Assembly (NCBI RefSeq): GCF_002160815.1
Contig: NZ_NFLH01000016.1
Coordinates: forward strand, 1 to 52,498
From: Massilimicrobiota sp. An134
Lineage (GTDB): Bacteria; Bacillota_I; Bacilli_A; Erysipelotrichales; Coprobacillaceae
Length of the DNA: 52,498 nucleotides
Direction of reading: 5' to 3'
Positions 26,136 to 34,705 of this stretch are shown here, piece after piece. A program made the position numbers and the translations under genes. The notes beneath the pieces were generated by a model, which saw only the letters and a program-made list of their open reading frames with translations, had not been told where the DNA came from and made no database searches. Position 1 is the first letter of the stretch, and the number at the start of each line of letters is the position of its first letter.

Positions 26136-26876
26136 TTAACGATTTCTGGCATTTTTCTTAGATAATGCCATCGTCTTTAATTCTTTCACTTCTTGAGGTT
26201 TTAACATACGATATTGTCCTGGTCTTAATCCTTTTAAATCAACTGTTCCCACACGTAAACGATGTAATCTTTTAACTGGATGATCAACAGCTTCGAACAT
26301 TTTCTTAACCTGTCGATTCTTTCCTTCAATCAATTTAATCATTAACATGGTTGTTCCATGTTCTTCATCTTTACCAACAATCTTAATGCGGCAAGGTAAA
26401 GTCTTAACTCCTTCAAGATAAATACCTTTTTCTAATTGACGAACAGTCAAACCATTAACCAAACCTTTAACACTTACTTCATAAACCTTTTCTAAATGTG
26501 ATGAGGGATGCATCATTAAATTTGCAAACTCTCCATCATTCGTCATCAACAATAAACCAGATGTATCATAATCCAATCTTCCCACTGGATAAATACGTTC
26601 CTTCACATCAGGCAAATAATCAATAACCGTTTTTCTTCCCAGTTCATCACTTAATGAACAAATACATCCCTTAGGTTTATAAAATACATAATAAACTTTA
26701 TTTTCACTTTGAAGAGCCTTTCCGTCAATCATGATCAAATCTCCTTTTTTGACTTTAAAGCCCAACTCACTTACGACTTCACCATTGACTTCGACTCTCC
26801 CTTGACGAATAAGATCTTCAGCTTTTCTTCTTGAAGTATATCCACTCGCTGCAATTGCTTTTTGTAGTCTTTCCAC
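26136..26876 (-). CDS. rluB: 23S rRNA pseudouridine synthase RluB-like
   Basis: This 246-residue RsuA/RluB-family enzyme has an N-terminal S4 RNA-binding domain (SGYTSRRKAEDLIRQGRVEVNG) and the catalytic motif GRLDYDTSGLLLMTNDG with its nucleophilic Asp. A KxxxGKNRQVKKM segment also fits RsuA/RluB. I choose the GTG at 26,876, which gives the family start (M/V)ERLQKAIA and has AAAGGA nearby. The ATG 8 codons earlier lacks one. It follows spmB, as in the B. subtilis dacB-spmA-spmB region. Confidence 0.92.
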   Translation of the reverse strand: MERLQKAIAASGYTSRRKAEDLIRQGRVEVNGEVVSELGFKVKKGDLIMIDGKALQSENKVYYVFYKPKGCICSLSDELGRKTVIDYLPDVKERIYPVGRLDYDTSGLLLMTNDGEFANLMMHPSSHLEKVYEVSVKGLVNGLTVRQLEKGIYLEGVKTLPCRIKIVGKDEEHGTTMLMIKLIEGKNRQVKKMFEAVDHPVKRLHRLRVGTVDLKGLRPGQYRMLKPQEVKELKTMALSKKNARNR

Positions 26877-26918
26877 AGTATCACGTCCTTTCCCTATCAT
26901 TATACATAGTTTATCAAA

Positions 26919-27428
26919 TTATACAAACATTTTTAAATAAATCATAATCGCAAATATGACAGACAAAAAATCCATCGTTAAACCTACAGGTAAAGCATAA
27001 CGGGTTTTCTTCATATGAATAGAAGAAAAATAAAGTGTCACAACATAAAATGTTGTATCACTGCCACTTTGAATAAGTGTTGCTAGTAAACTTAAAGGAT
27101 GATCAACACCAAACATTTCATAAAACGAATAGAGATATGATAATGAAGCATTGGCACTGACAGGTCTTAACAAACCGAGTACAAGTATATCAATAGGAAT
27201 CTGTAAGAATTGTAACACTGGCTGAAAAAGATGACTCAAAAGTTCAATAGTTCCACTACTTTGAAGTAATTGTACAAAAACCATAAATGCCATTAATGTT
27301 GTAAAAAGTGTCTGAAATAATGTCAAAGCGTCTTTGACACCTTCAATAAACAAATCAAATAAAGGATAATGTTTGATTAAACCATCAATAAAGACACAGA
27401 GTAATAAAATAAAAACAATCTTATTCAT
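26919..27428 (-). CDS. spmB: Spore maturation protein B
   Basis: This 169-residue membrane protein has about five hydrophobic helices and the SpmB-specific stretch PVSANASLSYLYS, followed by IQSGSDTTFYVVTLYFSS. In B. subtilis SpmA and SpmB are needed for normal spore core dehydration and heat resistance. GGGTGA decides the ATG at 27,428, which overlaps spmA by 8 bases. Confidence 0.92.
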   Translation of the reverse strand: MNKIVFILLLCVFIDGLIKHYPLFDLFIEGVKDALTLFQTLFTTLMAFMVFVQLLQSSGTIELLSHLFQPVLQFLQIPIDILVLGLLRPVSANASLSYLYSFYEMFGVDHPLSLLATLIQSGSDTTFYVVTLYFSSIHMKKTRYALPVGLTMDFLSVIFAIMIYLKMFV

Positions 27429-27990
27429 GATCAATCACCCTTTGTATAATCAATCCAATGATAATAATTGTAATACCAATAACTAACATATATGGATAAA
27501 ATGCATAAATATCCTGTGAGCCCATTTGTTTTCTGATCATAAATAATGTTGATGGAAATAAACATAATCCTGCTGTATTGATAATCACTAAAGTCAGCAT
27601 TTCACGACTTGGACGTTGTGGATGAGGATTGTATTCCTGAAGTTTTTGAAAAGCTTTAATACCACTCAAAGTCGCAAGTGTTCCTAAACCTAAAAGATTT
27701 GCAATCACATTAGAAGAGAGATAAGTATAAACATCATCATGTTTCATGACTGGTCCATAAATGACACGAAACAATGGTTTAAAAATAATTGAAAAATAAT
27801 TCATGAATCCTGTTTTTTGAATAATGTTTAAAAAACCACCCCACAAACAAGCTGCCAGTAACACATTTAAAAGTAAATCCCATACCATAAATGGTGTATC
27901 CATTAAAGCTGTCATCATGGCTTCTTCCTGATGACGACATAAACCAATCAACAAAAAGACAACAACACTCCATTTCCAGATTCTAGCCAT
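27421..27990 (-). CDS. spmA: Spore maturation protein A
   Basis: This 189-residue integral membrane protein of the nucleoside-recognition/Gate family has the SpmA hallmarks ACLWGGFLNIIQKTGF and NVIANLLGLGTLATLSGIKA. It works with SpmB in spore core dehydration. It overlaps dacB by 8 bases at its start and spmB by 8 bases at its end, so the three are translationally coupled. Confidence 0.93.
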   Translation of the reverse strand: MARIWKWSVVVFLLIGLCRHQEEAMMTALMDTPFMVWDLLLNVLLAACLWGGFLNIIQKTGFMNYFSIIFKPLFRVIYGPVMKHDDVYTYLSSNVIANLLGLGTLATLSGIKAFQKLQEYNPHPQRPSREMLTLVIINTAGLCLFPSTLFMIRKQMGSQDIYAFYPYMLVIGITIIIIGLIIQRVIDHE

Positions 27991-28993
27991 TCATGCATTC
28001 TCCAAACAACATCCATGCATATTGAAAAATCATTTGTAAAGCATTTTGCTGATTGACTTCATAAATGGGATTTTCATTTACATAAACTTTTAATATATCA
28101 CCCTGTGATTGCAGGGATACATTTTGACTTTCCTGTCCACAATAATAAAGATCCTGATCAATGAGAAATGAATGACCGTGATACTGATAGATTCCTTTAG
28201 ATAAAACCAGTACATTTTGATATTTTTGAAAACATTCTTCATACTTTTTTTGATGAAATTCAAAATCATTTCCACAATTAAACGTCACAATAACTAAAGA
28301 AACATCATCTTTAATTGCACGTGTGACTAAGGTACGTTTTGCTTTTTTGGTATATCCTGTTTTTCCTCCAACACAATACTCATATTCTTCCAGCAATCTA
28401 TTTTTGTTATGCCATGTTCCCCCATCATCTTCGCGTTTATAAGTTTCTTTCATGACAATATCATTGAAAATAGGATTTTGACTACAATAAGACATAAGCA
28501 AAGCCATATCATAAACACTGGACTGATTTCCATCATCTTCTTCATCCAAACCAGTTGGATTAGAAAAATGTGTATCTGTCATATGAAGTTCCTGAGCCTT
28601 TTGATTCATCATTTCAACAAAGTGTTCAATACTTCCACCAACATTTTTTGCAATCACATTAGCTGCATCATTTCCACTTCTCAATAATAAACCATGCAAT
28701 AAATCTCTTAAATTAATGCGGTCACCTATATGTATATAGATGCCACTTCCCCATGCTTCATTAACTTCTTCACCAATCTCATATTCATCATCCAGTTGTC
28801 CATTTTCAATCGCAACAATTGCTGTCATAATCTTAGATATGGAAGCAACACTCTGGACTTCATGAATATTTTTTCCTTCTAATACATTGTGTTGAGTACT
28901 TTCCATCACAATATATGATTGACCTTGAAAATCAACGGCATGTACATTGACTATACATAATAAAAAGCATAAAAAAAACATGATTTTTTTCAT
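27983..28993 (-). CDS. dacB: D-alanyl-D-alanine carboxypeptidase (DacB/DacF type, S11 family)
   Basis: This 336-residue penicillin-binding carboxypeptidase has an N-terminal signal peptide (MKKIMFFLCFLLCIVNVHA). Its active-site motifs are S51-I-S-K54, S106-G-N108 and GGKTGYT. The start at 28,993 is chosen because AGGTGA precedes it and a signal peptide follows directly. The longer frame adds 19 residues. In B. subtilis the matching gene, upstream of spmAB, trims stem peptides in spore cortex peptidoglycan. Confidence 0.92.
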   Translation of the reverse strand: MKKIMFFLCFLLCIVNVHAVDFQGQSYIVMESTQHNVLEGKNIHEVQSVASISKIMTAIVAIENGQLDDEYEIGEEVNEAWGSGIYIHIGDRINLRDLLHGLLLRSGNDAANVIAKNVGGSIEHFVEMMNQKAQELHMTDTHFSNPTGLDEEDDGNQSSVYDMALLMSYCSQNPIFNDIVMKETYKREDDGGTWHNKNRLLEEYEYCVGGKTGYTKKAKRTLVTRAIKDDVSLVIVTFNCGNDFEFHQKKYEECFQKYQNVLVLSKGIYQYHGHSFLIDQDLYYCGQESQNVSLQSQGDILKVYVNENPIYEVNQQNALQMIFQYAWMLFGECMNG

Positions 28994-29031
28994 AGTATCA
29001 CCTATAAATACTATATGAAAAAGAATACATG

Positions 29032-29562
29032 TTATGATTTTTTCTTCCATTCTGGATGTGTACGAATATATACAATGGTTTGATCTAAGCCATGATCATG
29101 AAGATAATGTAAAAGATGTTCTAAAAAAGCACGTGTATCAGGGTGCATAATATAAGAATATTTTCCCCTTTCATAATAAGCGAGTGGAAATGTATCTTGA
29201 TATTTATCACCTTGATAAGTCTGACTGGCTGCTATACGATCACAAAACATTTCTAAAACATAGCGTGCAGGCATTTTGGCAGGCTGCAAACCATTGCGTG
29301 TAAAATCGACCCAAAATTCCCAATGATGTTTATTTCTTCCCTTGTGATGTAACCAGGCTAAAGAATAACCTTTGTCACGACGTTCTACAGAATTTGGCGA
29401 CTTATCCCCTTGGTAATACTTGATTCCTGTAGAAAATTCACACCATGAATATTTTGACATATCATGTAGTAGACCCTGTTTATATAAACCTATACGAAAG
29501 CATAGTTTCATGACTTTCCATTTATGTTTTGTTATTGTTTTGAAATGGCCTAAAGCTTTCAT
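29032..29562 (-). CDS. DUF5662-like protein
   Basis: This 176-residue soluble protein is rich in His, Tyr and Trp, with HDMSKYSWCEF near residue 33 and LHHKGRNKHHWEFW near 71. These look like metal-binding HD-like or His clusters. It matches my memory of the DUF5662 family. The activity is unknown. It lies 38 bases upstream of dacB on the same strand, so it may be expressed with the dacB operon. Confidence 0.7.
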   Translation of the reverse strand: MKALGHFKTITKHKWKVMKLCFRIGLYKQGLLHDMSKYSWCEFSTGIKYYQGDKSPNSVERRDKGYSLAWLHHKGRNKHHWEFWVDFTRNGLQPAKMPARYVLEMFCDRIAASQTYQGDKYQDTFPLAYYERGKYSYIMHPDTRAFLEHLLHYLHDHGLDQTIVYIRTHPEWKKKS

Positions 29563-29669
29563 CGAATCACCCGTATTTAGTATACAATGTTTTATATTTG
29601 AAGTAAATCTCTTTATTTTTTTTCAAACGGTGTTATAATGTAGTCGATGTGTAAGAGGAGGTTTGAGAG

Positions 29670-30041
29670 ATGTCAATTAAAGTTGATGTTCGTACAAATA
29701 TTAATGATTATGAATTAACACTTGAAAAATGCTCTGAAATTATTACATTATTACAAGACACATATCAGAATATTAGAAATGATATGTATGCTCGTTTTTT
29801 AAGCATTCGTATTTTAATCAAAACATTATCTATTGTTGCATGTTTGATTGTTTTATATTTATTAACACATAGTGCATTTTTCTTATATTCTACACCTATC
29901 TTTATGGTTGTAGCATTAATATTTGCGATAGTGAGTGCTGAATATATTACGACACAAACACGTAAACAAATTGTTATACAATTAAAGCATTACACAAAAG
30001 CACGTGAACAATTATTGCAATACGAAAAAATCAAGTTATAA
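29670..30041 (+). CDS. Small two-helix membrane protein, function unknown
   Basis: This 123-residue protein has two adjacent hydrophobic helices (about 47-66 and 72-91) between hydrophilic N- and C-terminal parts. GAGGAGG precedes the ATG, and TATAAT at about 29,634 is a likely -10 box. I do not recognise the family. It is isolated on the plus strand, with a strong terminator after it. Confidence 0.65.
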   Translation: MSIKVDVRTNINDYELTLEKCSEIITLLQDTYQNIRNDMYARFLSIRILIKTLSIVACLIVLYLLTHSAFFLYSTPIFMVVALIFAIVSAEYITTQTRKQIVIQLKHYTKAREQLLQYEKIKL

Positions 30042-30057
30042 TGACTTGATTTTTTTA
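30025..30057 (+). terminator. Intrinsic terminator
   Basis: AAATCAAGT (30,028-30,036) pairs with ACTTGATTT (30,044-30,052), followed by T-rich sequence on the plus strand. The 140 bases after it (to 30,197) hold no gene that I can see. Confidence 0.8.
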
Positions 30058-30197
30058 TTATACAGTTTACTATAAACCATCATTATTCTATTTTTAGAAT
30101 TGAACTTATAATCAACTTTTATCATTTATCACAAATCTTTATTAATTTACCTAATGTCATTTCGACATATTCTACATACCCTTTGTATCTTATCTAT

Positions 30198-30641
30198 CTA
30201 TAGCTTTCTTTGTAAATAGATCATATCTATCAATTGAATACCCTGCTCATATATAGGATGGTCATAATGGTCTATAAAAAAATTTTGAATACTATGTGAA
30301 CGGATAAAACCACATTTTTCATAAAAAGGAATTGTCAAAGGACTATCTCCTGTACCAACCTGTAAAACAGAATATTTTTCTTTATATTTTTCAACAATAA
30401 ATTCTATCAAAATACGCCCATATCCTTTTCCCTGTGCTTCTGGCTTAGTTGCTATATTTTTGATTTCAAGAATTCCATGACCTTCATCAGTCACAACACA
30501 TTCACATTGAATACCATCATCATCTAATACATACATTGTTCCACGTTCAAGATACTGATCTATCATATCTTCCTGTTCATCAGCCAAAAGCAACAATGAA
30601 AGAAATTGTTTTTTATTTTTCTTAATTTCTTTAATTTCCAT
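30198..30641 (-). CDS. GNAT family N-acetyltransferase
   Basis: This 147-residue protein has the GNAT acetyl-CoA loop (EAQGKGYGRIL, the Q/RxxGxG/A pattern), preceded by the beta-4 strand EIKNIATKPE and followed by FYEKCGF. The substrate is unknown. AGAGGTG lies 7 bases before the ATG at 30,641, which replaces a 22-residue-longer frame with no ribosome site. No clear operon partner is present. Confidence 0.85.
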   Translation of the reverse strand: MEIKEIKKNKKQFLSLLLLADEQEDMIDQYLERGTMYVLDDDGIQCECVVTDEGHGILEIKNIATKPEAQGKGYGRILIEFIVEKYKEKYSVLQVGTGDSPLTIPFYEKCGFIRSHSIQNFFIDHYDHPIYEQGIQLIDMIYLQRKL

Positions 30642-30742
30642 ATCAACACACCTCTGTATTTTGATGCTCATTCTTCTAAACTTATATGAAAATATTTTTG
30701 AATCCACACCATTCGTGAATAAAACAATGATTTGACTATATA

Positions 30743-31244
30743 TTATTCATTATGGATTTGTTTTAAATATTCTTGTATTTGTGATGCTAAAGAAACTGAA
30801 CGCTCAATAATATGATGCGTCATGCTTTCCTGATTTTCAAAATCTATGTTTGTTTCTAAAACAATTTCCACAATGGAATATTTAGGCATTATTTTTTGAT
30901 TATGATTCCATTTTGTTTTCTGTAATATTTTCCAGTATTTTCTTTGAATATCTGCATTTTGTCCCATTAACCATAATTCAAAATTGAAGTTTTTCATGAT
31001 TTAATACAATTCCAAACCTTAGTTTTTGATCTCTTAAATACTGATTAAAAAAAGCAAAATAAGTATAATCTAAATATCCAAATGAGATATTTCCTGTATT
31101 ATAATCTTTAGGAAATTTTGATTTTAATTGTCCAACATATTGAATCAAAGTCAAATAAGCAGTTTGTATATATCCTTGATTTAACTGTTCTTTATATATT
31201 TCCAAACATTTTTGAATATCCTTTTTCATTAAAAGATTCTCCAT
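30743..31244 (-). pseudogene. Frameshifted DUF7000-like gene
   Basis: Two overlapping frames join into one protein of about 166 residues. The upstream frame (31,244 down to 30,978) ends FGIVLNHEKLQF-stop. The downstream frame resumes ...FELWLMGQNADIQRKYW. Removing one base from the AAAA run at 30,980-30,983 fuses them as HEKLQF-ELWL, which fits a family I recall as DUF7000 (an EQLxxGxIQxAY start and a GQN-x-x-IQ-KYW core). It is either a real one-base insertion or a sequencing error. The 502-base span is 3n+1. Confidence 0.7.
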
Positions 31245-31272
31245 TCTTTCATATTTTTTATTTGATAACTAT

Positions 31273-31521
31273 TTATGTCATTTTATGTGCTGTTATAATT
31301 GTATAACTCAATGAATTGATAGTGACCTTGATTTGATCAACCTCACAATACCAATTTTTGCCACGTTTATAAATATGACAATTTTTGTCTAAAATCTTAT
31401 TTCGACAGTACGCCACAACATCTTGTGTATCAAGTTTTAAGTTTCTTTTTATTCTTTCTATTCCTAATTCTGTCGTATGAATCTTATCAATATGATTAAG
31501 CAATACTTTTTTATCTTCCAT
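31273..31521 (-). CDS. DUF3781-like small protein
   Basis: This 82-residue protein has the blocks KIHTTELGIERIKRNL, DVVAYCRNKI, RGKNWYCE and SYTIITAHK, which I recognise as DUF3781. No biochemical role is known to me. GGAG lies 8 bases before the ATG at 31,521; a GTG one codon earlier is less well spaced. It follows the Sir2-like gene on the same strand by 22 bases and may share its transcript. Confidence 0.75.
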   Translation of the reverse strand: MEDKKVLLNHIDKIHTTELGIERIKRNLKLDTQDVVAYCRNKILDKNCHIYKRGKNWYCEVDQIKVTINSLSYTIITAHKMT

Positions 31522-31545
31522 CACTTTTTCTCCATCAATACCTAC

Positions 31546-32097
31546 TTATTTCATAAGTTTTTCTAATACTTTTCTGACATTATGAGCAGCATCTTCCTGG
31601 ATTTCAATAATTCTTGCCCCTCGACTTTTCGCAACTTCTCTTAAATCAACCGCAATCGCTGTATGATAAGAACACCCAATCACCAAAAAGATATCATCTG
31701 GTGTTAAATCATATACCATTTCATAAGCTTTTTGGTAATTTGGTGCAGGATCTCCATATAATACAGGTTTATTATATAATGACCAGGCAATAGACATTTC
31801 ATCATCGTCAGGTAAACCACCATGCATTTCTAAAGCATCACTGCCAGCAAGTTTATGTAAACCATCAATATTCATGGTAATGACTGGAATATGATACTGA
31901 GCTAAGGCATAATGGGCATCATTAGGTTTCGCTCCATTCATACTGGCTTTCAGTTGTCTAATGACTTCGTTATATTCTTCATGATGCGTATTTGCATAAT
32001 CTCTAAATAATTTTTCTCTAATATCAGGTCTTTCCATAAATGTTGGAATATTGGATTGTTTTGATATTCCTGCTCCTGTAAATGCAATTATTTTCAT
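31546..32097 (-). CDS. Sir2-like NAD-dependent deacylase, short form without zinc module
   Basis: This 183-residue protein has the sirtuin NAD motifs FTGAGIS (residues 6-12), TMNIDGLH (usually TQNIDxLH) and EMHGG with the catalytic-type His, then VIGCSYHT. The four zinc-ligand Cys residues that normally follow HG are absent, and the chain is about 60 residues shorter than typical bacterial sirtuins. It may use ADP-ribosylated or acyl substrates, or bind NAD only. AAGGAG lies 9 bases before the ATG at 32,097. Confidence 0.75.
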   Translation of the reverse strand: MKIIAFTGAGISKQSNIPTFMERPDIREKLFRDYANTHHEEYNEVIRQLKASMNGAKPNDAHYALAQYHIPVITMNIDGLHKLAGSDALEMHGGLPDDDEMSIAWSLYNKPVLYGDPAPNYQKAYEMVYDLTPDDIFLVIGCSYHTAIAVDLREVAKSRGARIIEIQEDAAHNVRKVLEKLMK

Positions 32098-32218
32098 AGA
32101 AATCATCTCCTTTAAATATTGTATACTATTTCCATTTGTTTTTATATAAAAATATTTGATAAATCATTTATCAAATATAAAATCAACATTTTGCCATTTC
32201 TTCTCTATTTTTATCACA

Positions 32219-32255
32219 TTGACAATCATCGATATGTATGTTAATATCATATCGA
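32219..32255 (+). promoter_or_regulatory. arsR promoter with overlapping palindromic operator
   Basis: TTGACA (32,219-32,224) and TAATAT (32,242-32,247) are 17 bases apart. TCGATATG (32,229-32,236) and CATATCGA (32,248-32,255) form a perfect 8-bp inverted repeat across the -10 region. This is the layout expected for repression by ArsR. Confidence 0.75.
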
Positions 32256-32279
32256 AGAATATAGATATGAGGTGATGAT

Positions 32280-32555
32280 ATGGATAAAGATTATGAACAG
32301 GAAGCAAAAGTTTTCAAAGCATTTTGTGATCCTAATCGTTTAAAAATTCTTAATATTTTAAAAGATGGAGAACATTGTGCATGTAAACTTTTAGAAATTC
32401 TTGATGTAAGTCAATCTACTTTATCACACCATATGAAAATATTAACAGATGCAAGGGTTGTGAATGTAAGAAAGGATGGCAAGTGGTCACATTATTCTTT
32501 ATCAGGTGATGGGATTGAAAAAGTTATCCAGTATTTAAAAAATTATCGCATGTAA
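32280..32555 (+). CDS. arsR: ArsR-family transcriptional repressor
   Basis: This 91-residue winged-helix repressor has the metalloid-sensing motif E-H-C33-A-C35-K-L-L in the alpha-3 region, equal to the ELCVCDL As(III) site of ArsR. The recognition helix is SQSTLSHHMKILTDAR. In As(III)-free cells it should bind the palindrome in its own promoter and the second copy in front of the permease gene. It is the first gene of a five-gene arsenic operon. Confidence 0.92.
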   Translation: MDKDYEQEAKVFKAFCDPNRLKILNILKDGEHCACKLLEILDVSQSTLSHHMKILTDARVVNVRKDGKWSHYSLSGDGIEKVIQYLKNYRM

Positions 32556-32610
32556 ATGATTTTTCATTTTATAAAGCCACCATTAGGGTGGCAAAAATTC
32601 AAATATATAA

Positions 32611-32626
32611 ATCGAAATATATCGAT
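32611..32626 (+). promoter_or_regulatory. Second ArsR-type operator before the permease gene
   Basis: ATCGA (32,611-32,615) and TCGAT (32,622-32,626) form an inverted repeat that shares the ATCGATAT half-site of the arsR operator. It lies just upstream of the AGGAGG of the permease. Confidence 0.55.
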
Positions 32627-32639
32627 ATAAGGAGGAACT

Positions 32640-33644
32640 ATGAAAGAAATTTGGTTATTCTTTCAAAATCAAATTTTAGGAATGAACTGGCTCAATGAAT
32701 TGATTGCTTTATTGCTAACTTCTGTTGGTATAGATATCAATTCCAATATTGGAGCCAGTATTCAGTTTTTTATTTATGATGTTATAAAGATCACAGTATT
32801 GTTATGTGTATTGATCTTTATGATTTCGTATATTCAAAGTTATTTTCCACCAGAAAGAAGCAAGAAAATTCTAGGTCGATTTCATGGTATAAAAGCAAAT
32901 ATCATTTCTGCTTTATTAGGTACAGTAACGCCTTTTTGTTCATGTTCATCTATACCGCTATTTATTGGATTTACAAGTGCTGGCTTGCCATTAGGAGTCA
33001 CTTTCTCATTTTTGATTTCTTCACCTATGGTTGATTTAGGAAGTCTTGTTTTATTGATGAGTATCTTTGGAATCAAAATTGCAGTCGCCTATGTTATAGT
33101 TGGGCTTATTATTGCTGTTATTGGCGGAATAGTTATTGAAAAAATGCATATGGAAAAATATGTTGAAGCATTCATTATGAAATCTAGTCATGTAGATATT
33201 AGCTCACCAGATCTAAGTAAAACAGAACGTCTTCAGTATGCCAAGGAGCAGGTTATAGAAACCTTTAAAAAAGTTTTTCCATATATTTTGATAGGTGTAG
33301 GAATTGGAGCTATTATTCATAACTGGATTCCAGAAGCATGGATAGAAGGCATACTCGGTGGAAATAATCCTTTTGGAGTTATTTTAGCAACAATTGTAGG
33401 AATTCCAATGTATGCTGACATTTTTGGAACTATTCCAGTCGCCGAAGCTTTACTGGCTAAAGGTGCTTTACTTGGAACAGTATTAGCCTTTATGATGGCA
33501 GTGACAACATTAAGTTTACCTTCACTGATTATGCTAAAAAAGGCTGTAAAACCCAAACTTCTAGCATTGTTTATTGCAATCTGTACTCTAGGAATTATGA
33601 TTGTTGGTTATTTGTTTAACATATTTTCATTTTTACTGTATTAG
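32640..33644 (+). CDS. arsP: ArsP-type permease (organoarsenical or As efflux)
   Basis: This 334-residue integral membrane protein has about eight hydrophobic helices and the permease motif TPFC100-S-C102-S-S-IPLF typical of the ArsP/YraQ (DUF318) family. ArsP proteins export trivalent organoarsenicals, and some relatives handle inorganic arsenite. The exact substrate cannot be read from sequence. AGGAGG precedes the ATG. It follows arsR by 84 bases that contain a second operator. Confidence 0.85.
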   Translation: MKEIWLFFQNQILGMNWLNELIALLLTSVGIDINSNIGASIQFFIYDVIKITVLLCVLIFMISYIQSYFPPERSKKILGRFHGIKANIISALLGTVTPFCSCSSIPLFIGFTSAGLPLGVTFSFLISSPMVDLGSLVLLMSIFGIKIAVAYVIVGLIIAVIGGIVIEKMHMEKYVEAFIMKSSHVDISSPDLSKTERLQYAKEQVIETFKKVFPYILIGVGIGAIIHNWIPEAWIEGILGGNNPFGVILATIVGIPMYADIFGTIPVAEALLAKGALLGTVLAFMMAVTTLSLPSLIMLKKAVKPKLLALFIAICTLGIMIVGYLFNIFSFLLY

Positions 33645-33655
33645 GAGGAAGGCAT

Positions 33656-33916
33656 ATGGCAAATGTTGTTCATTTTAATATGATCGTCGATATCAATCAG
33701 TTATTAAAAGAAAAAGGAATAGAATATTCCATTCATGCTATTGGAGCATGTACATGCAATGGCTTAGAACTTCGACAAGATGGTAAGGAATATCCTATTG
33801 ATGAAATTATTGAATATATGAATGAGTGTCTGGATAAAAAATGGATGAGAGTTAGAAAAAGCAAAGACAATGAACATATTCTTAATGTGGAATCAAAGTT
33901 TGATTATGAAAAATGA
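33656..33916 (+). CDS. Small protein of the arsenic operon, function unknown (RDAC-like?)
   Basis: This 86-residue soluble protein has an IGACTCNGLEL segment, with two Cys (about residues 32 and 34), and a C-terminal KKWMRVRKS. I cannot name it with certainty, though it recalls small proteins filed as RDAC family next to arsenic genes. AGGAGG lies 8 bases upstream of the ATG. Because it lies inside the operon, a role in metalloid handling is inferred from context. Confidence 0.6.
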   Translation: MANVVHFNMIVDINQLLKEKGIEYSIHAIGACTCNGLELRQDGKEYPIDEIIEYMNECLDKKWMRVRKSKDNEHILNVESKFDYEK

Positions 33917-33930
33917 AAAGGAGAATGTGT

Positions 33931-34272
33931 ATGAATCTATTTAAAAAGAAAGAAAAAAAGGAATGTTGTTGTAGTCAGATTGATGAGGAAAGTGTTAAAA
34001 AAGCTGAGGAATTAATAAAAGATGATGGAATAAAAATCTTAGGCTCAGGATGTCAAAAATGTGATAAACTAGAGGAATCAGTAAGAATAGCATTATCAGA
34101 ATTCAATTTTAATTTACCAATTGAACATATCACTGATTTTTCTCAAATTGCATCCTATGGTGTTATGTCCACACCAGCATTAGTATTGAATGGAGAAGTT
34201 GTTTCTTTTGGGAAAGTTTTATCAGTAGATGAAGTCAAACATATTTTATCAATAAAAATGAAAGGTCAATAA
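33931..34272 (+). CDS. Thioredoxin-like redox protein of the arsenic operon
   Basis: This 113-residue protein belongs to the small thioredoxin/MTH895-like group. It has the redox pair GSGC41-QKC44 at the start of a helix, cis-Pro context STPALVLNG and the LNGEVV strand. An unusual C12-C13-C14 cluster sits after a basic start. It may supply electrons to the neighbouring ArsC or bind arsenite. AAGGAG decides the ATG at 33,931. Confidence 0.8.
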   Translation: MNLFKKKEKKECCCSQIDEESVKKAEELIKDDGIKILGSGCQKCDKLEESVRIALSEFNFNLPIEHITDFSQIASYGVMSTPALVLNGEVVSFGKVLSVDEVKHILSIKMKGQ

Positions 34273-34276
34273 ATAT

Positions 34277-34666
34277 ATGGAAAGAAAACTTAAAATTGCA
34301 TTTGTGTGTGTTCATAATTCATGTCGCAGTCAAATTGCTGAAGCATTAGGAAAAAAGTTTATGAGTGACAGATATGATTTTTACTCTTGTGGAACAGAAT
34401 TGAAACCTCAAATTAATCAGGATGCTGTCAGACTTATAAAAGACATGTATCAAATTGATATGGAACAGAACCAATATAGTAAATTAGTCCAAGATATTCC
34501 TCAAGTAGATATCGCTATTTCTATGGGATGTAACGTTACTTGTCCATATGTAGGTAAAAGTTTTGATGATAATTGGAATTTAGATGACCCTACTGGAAAA
34601 AGTGATGATGAATTCATCAAAATCATCAAAGAAATAGAGAAGAAAATAAAAAAATTAAATTATTAA
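34277..34666 (+). CDS. arsC: Arsenate reductase, low-molecular-weight phosphatase type
   Basis: This 129-residue enzyme reduces arsenate to arsenite. The phosphatase loop is C11-VHNSC16-R17-S, the relay pair is C85-NVT-C89 and the general-acid Asp lies in LDDPTGKSDD. It is thioredoxin-coupled in its relatives, which fits the thioredoxin-like gene directly upstream (4-base gap). It is the last gene of the ars operon and is followed by a terminator. Confidence 0.93.
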   Translation: MERKLKIAFVCVHNSCRSQIAEALGKKFMSDRYDFYSCGTELKPQINQDAVRLIKDMYQIDMEQNQYSKLVQDIPQVDIAISMGCNVTCPYVGKSFDDNWNLDDPTGKSDDEFIKIIKEIEKKIKKLNY

Positions 34667-34670
34667 ATAA

Positions 34671-34694
34671 AATGAGCTTATAAGCTCTTTTTTT
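34671..34694 (+). terminator. Terminator of the arsenic operon
   Basis: The perfect palindrome GAGCTTATAAGCTC (34,674-34,687) is followed by seven T. Confidence 0.8.
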
Positions 34695-34705
34695 ATAAAA
34701 TCATA

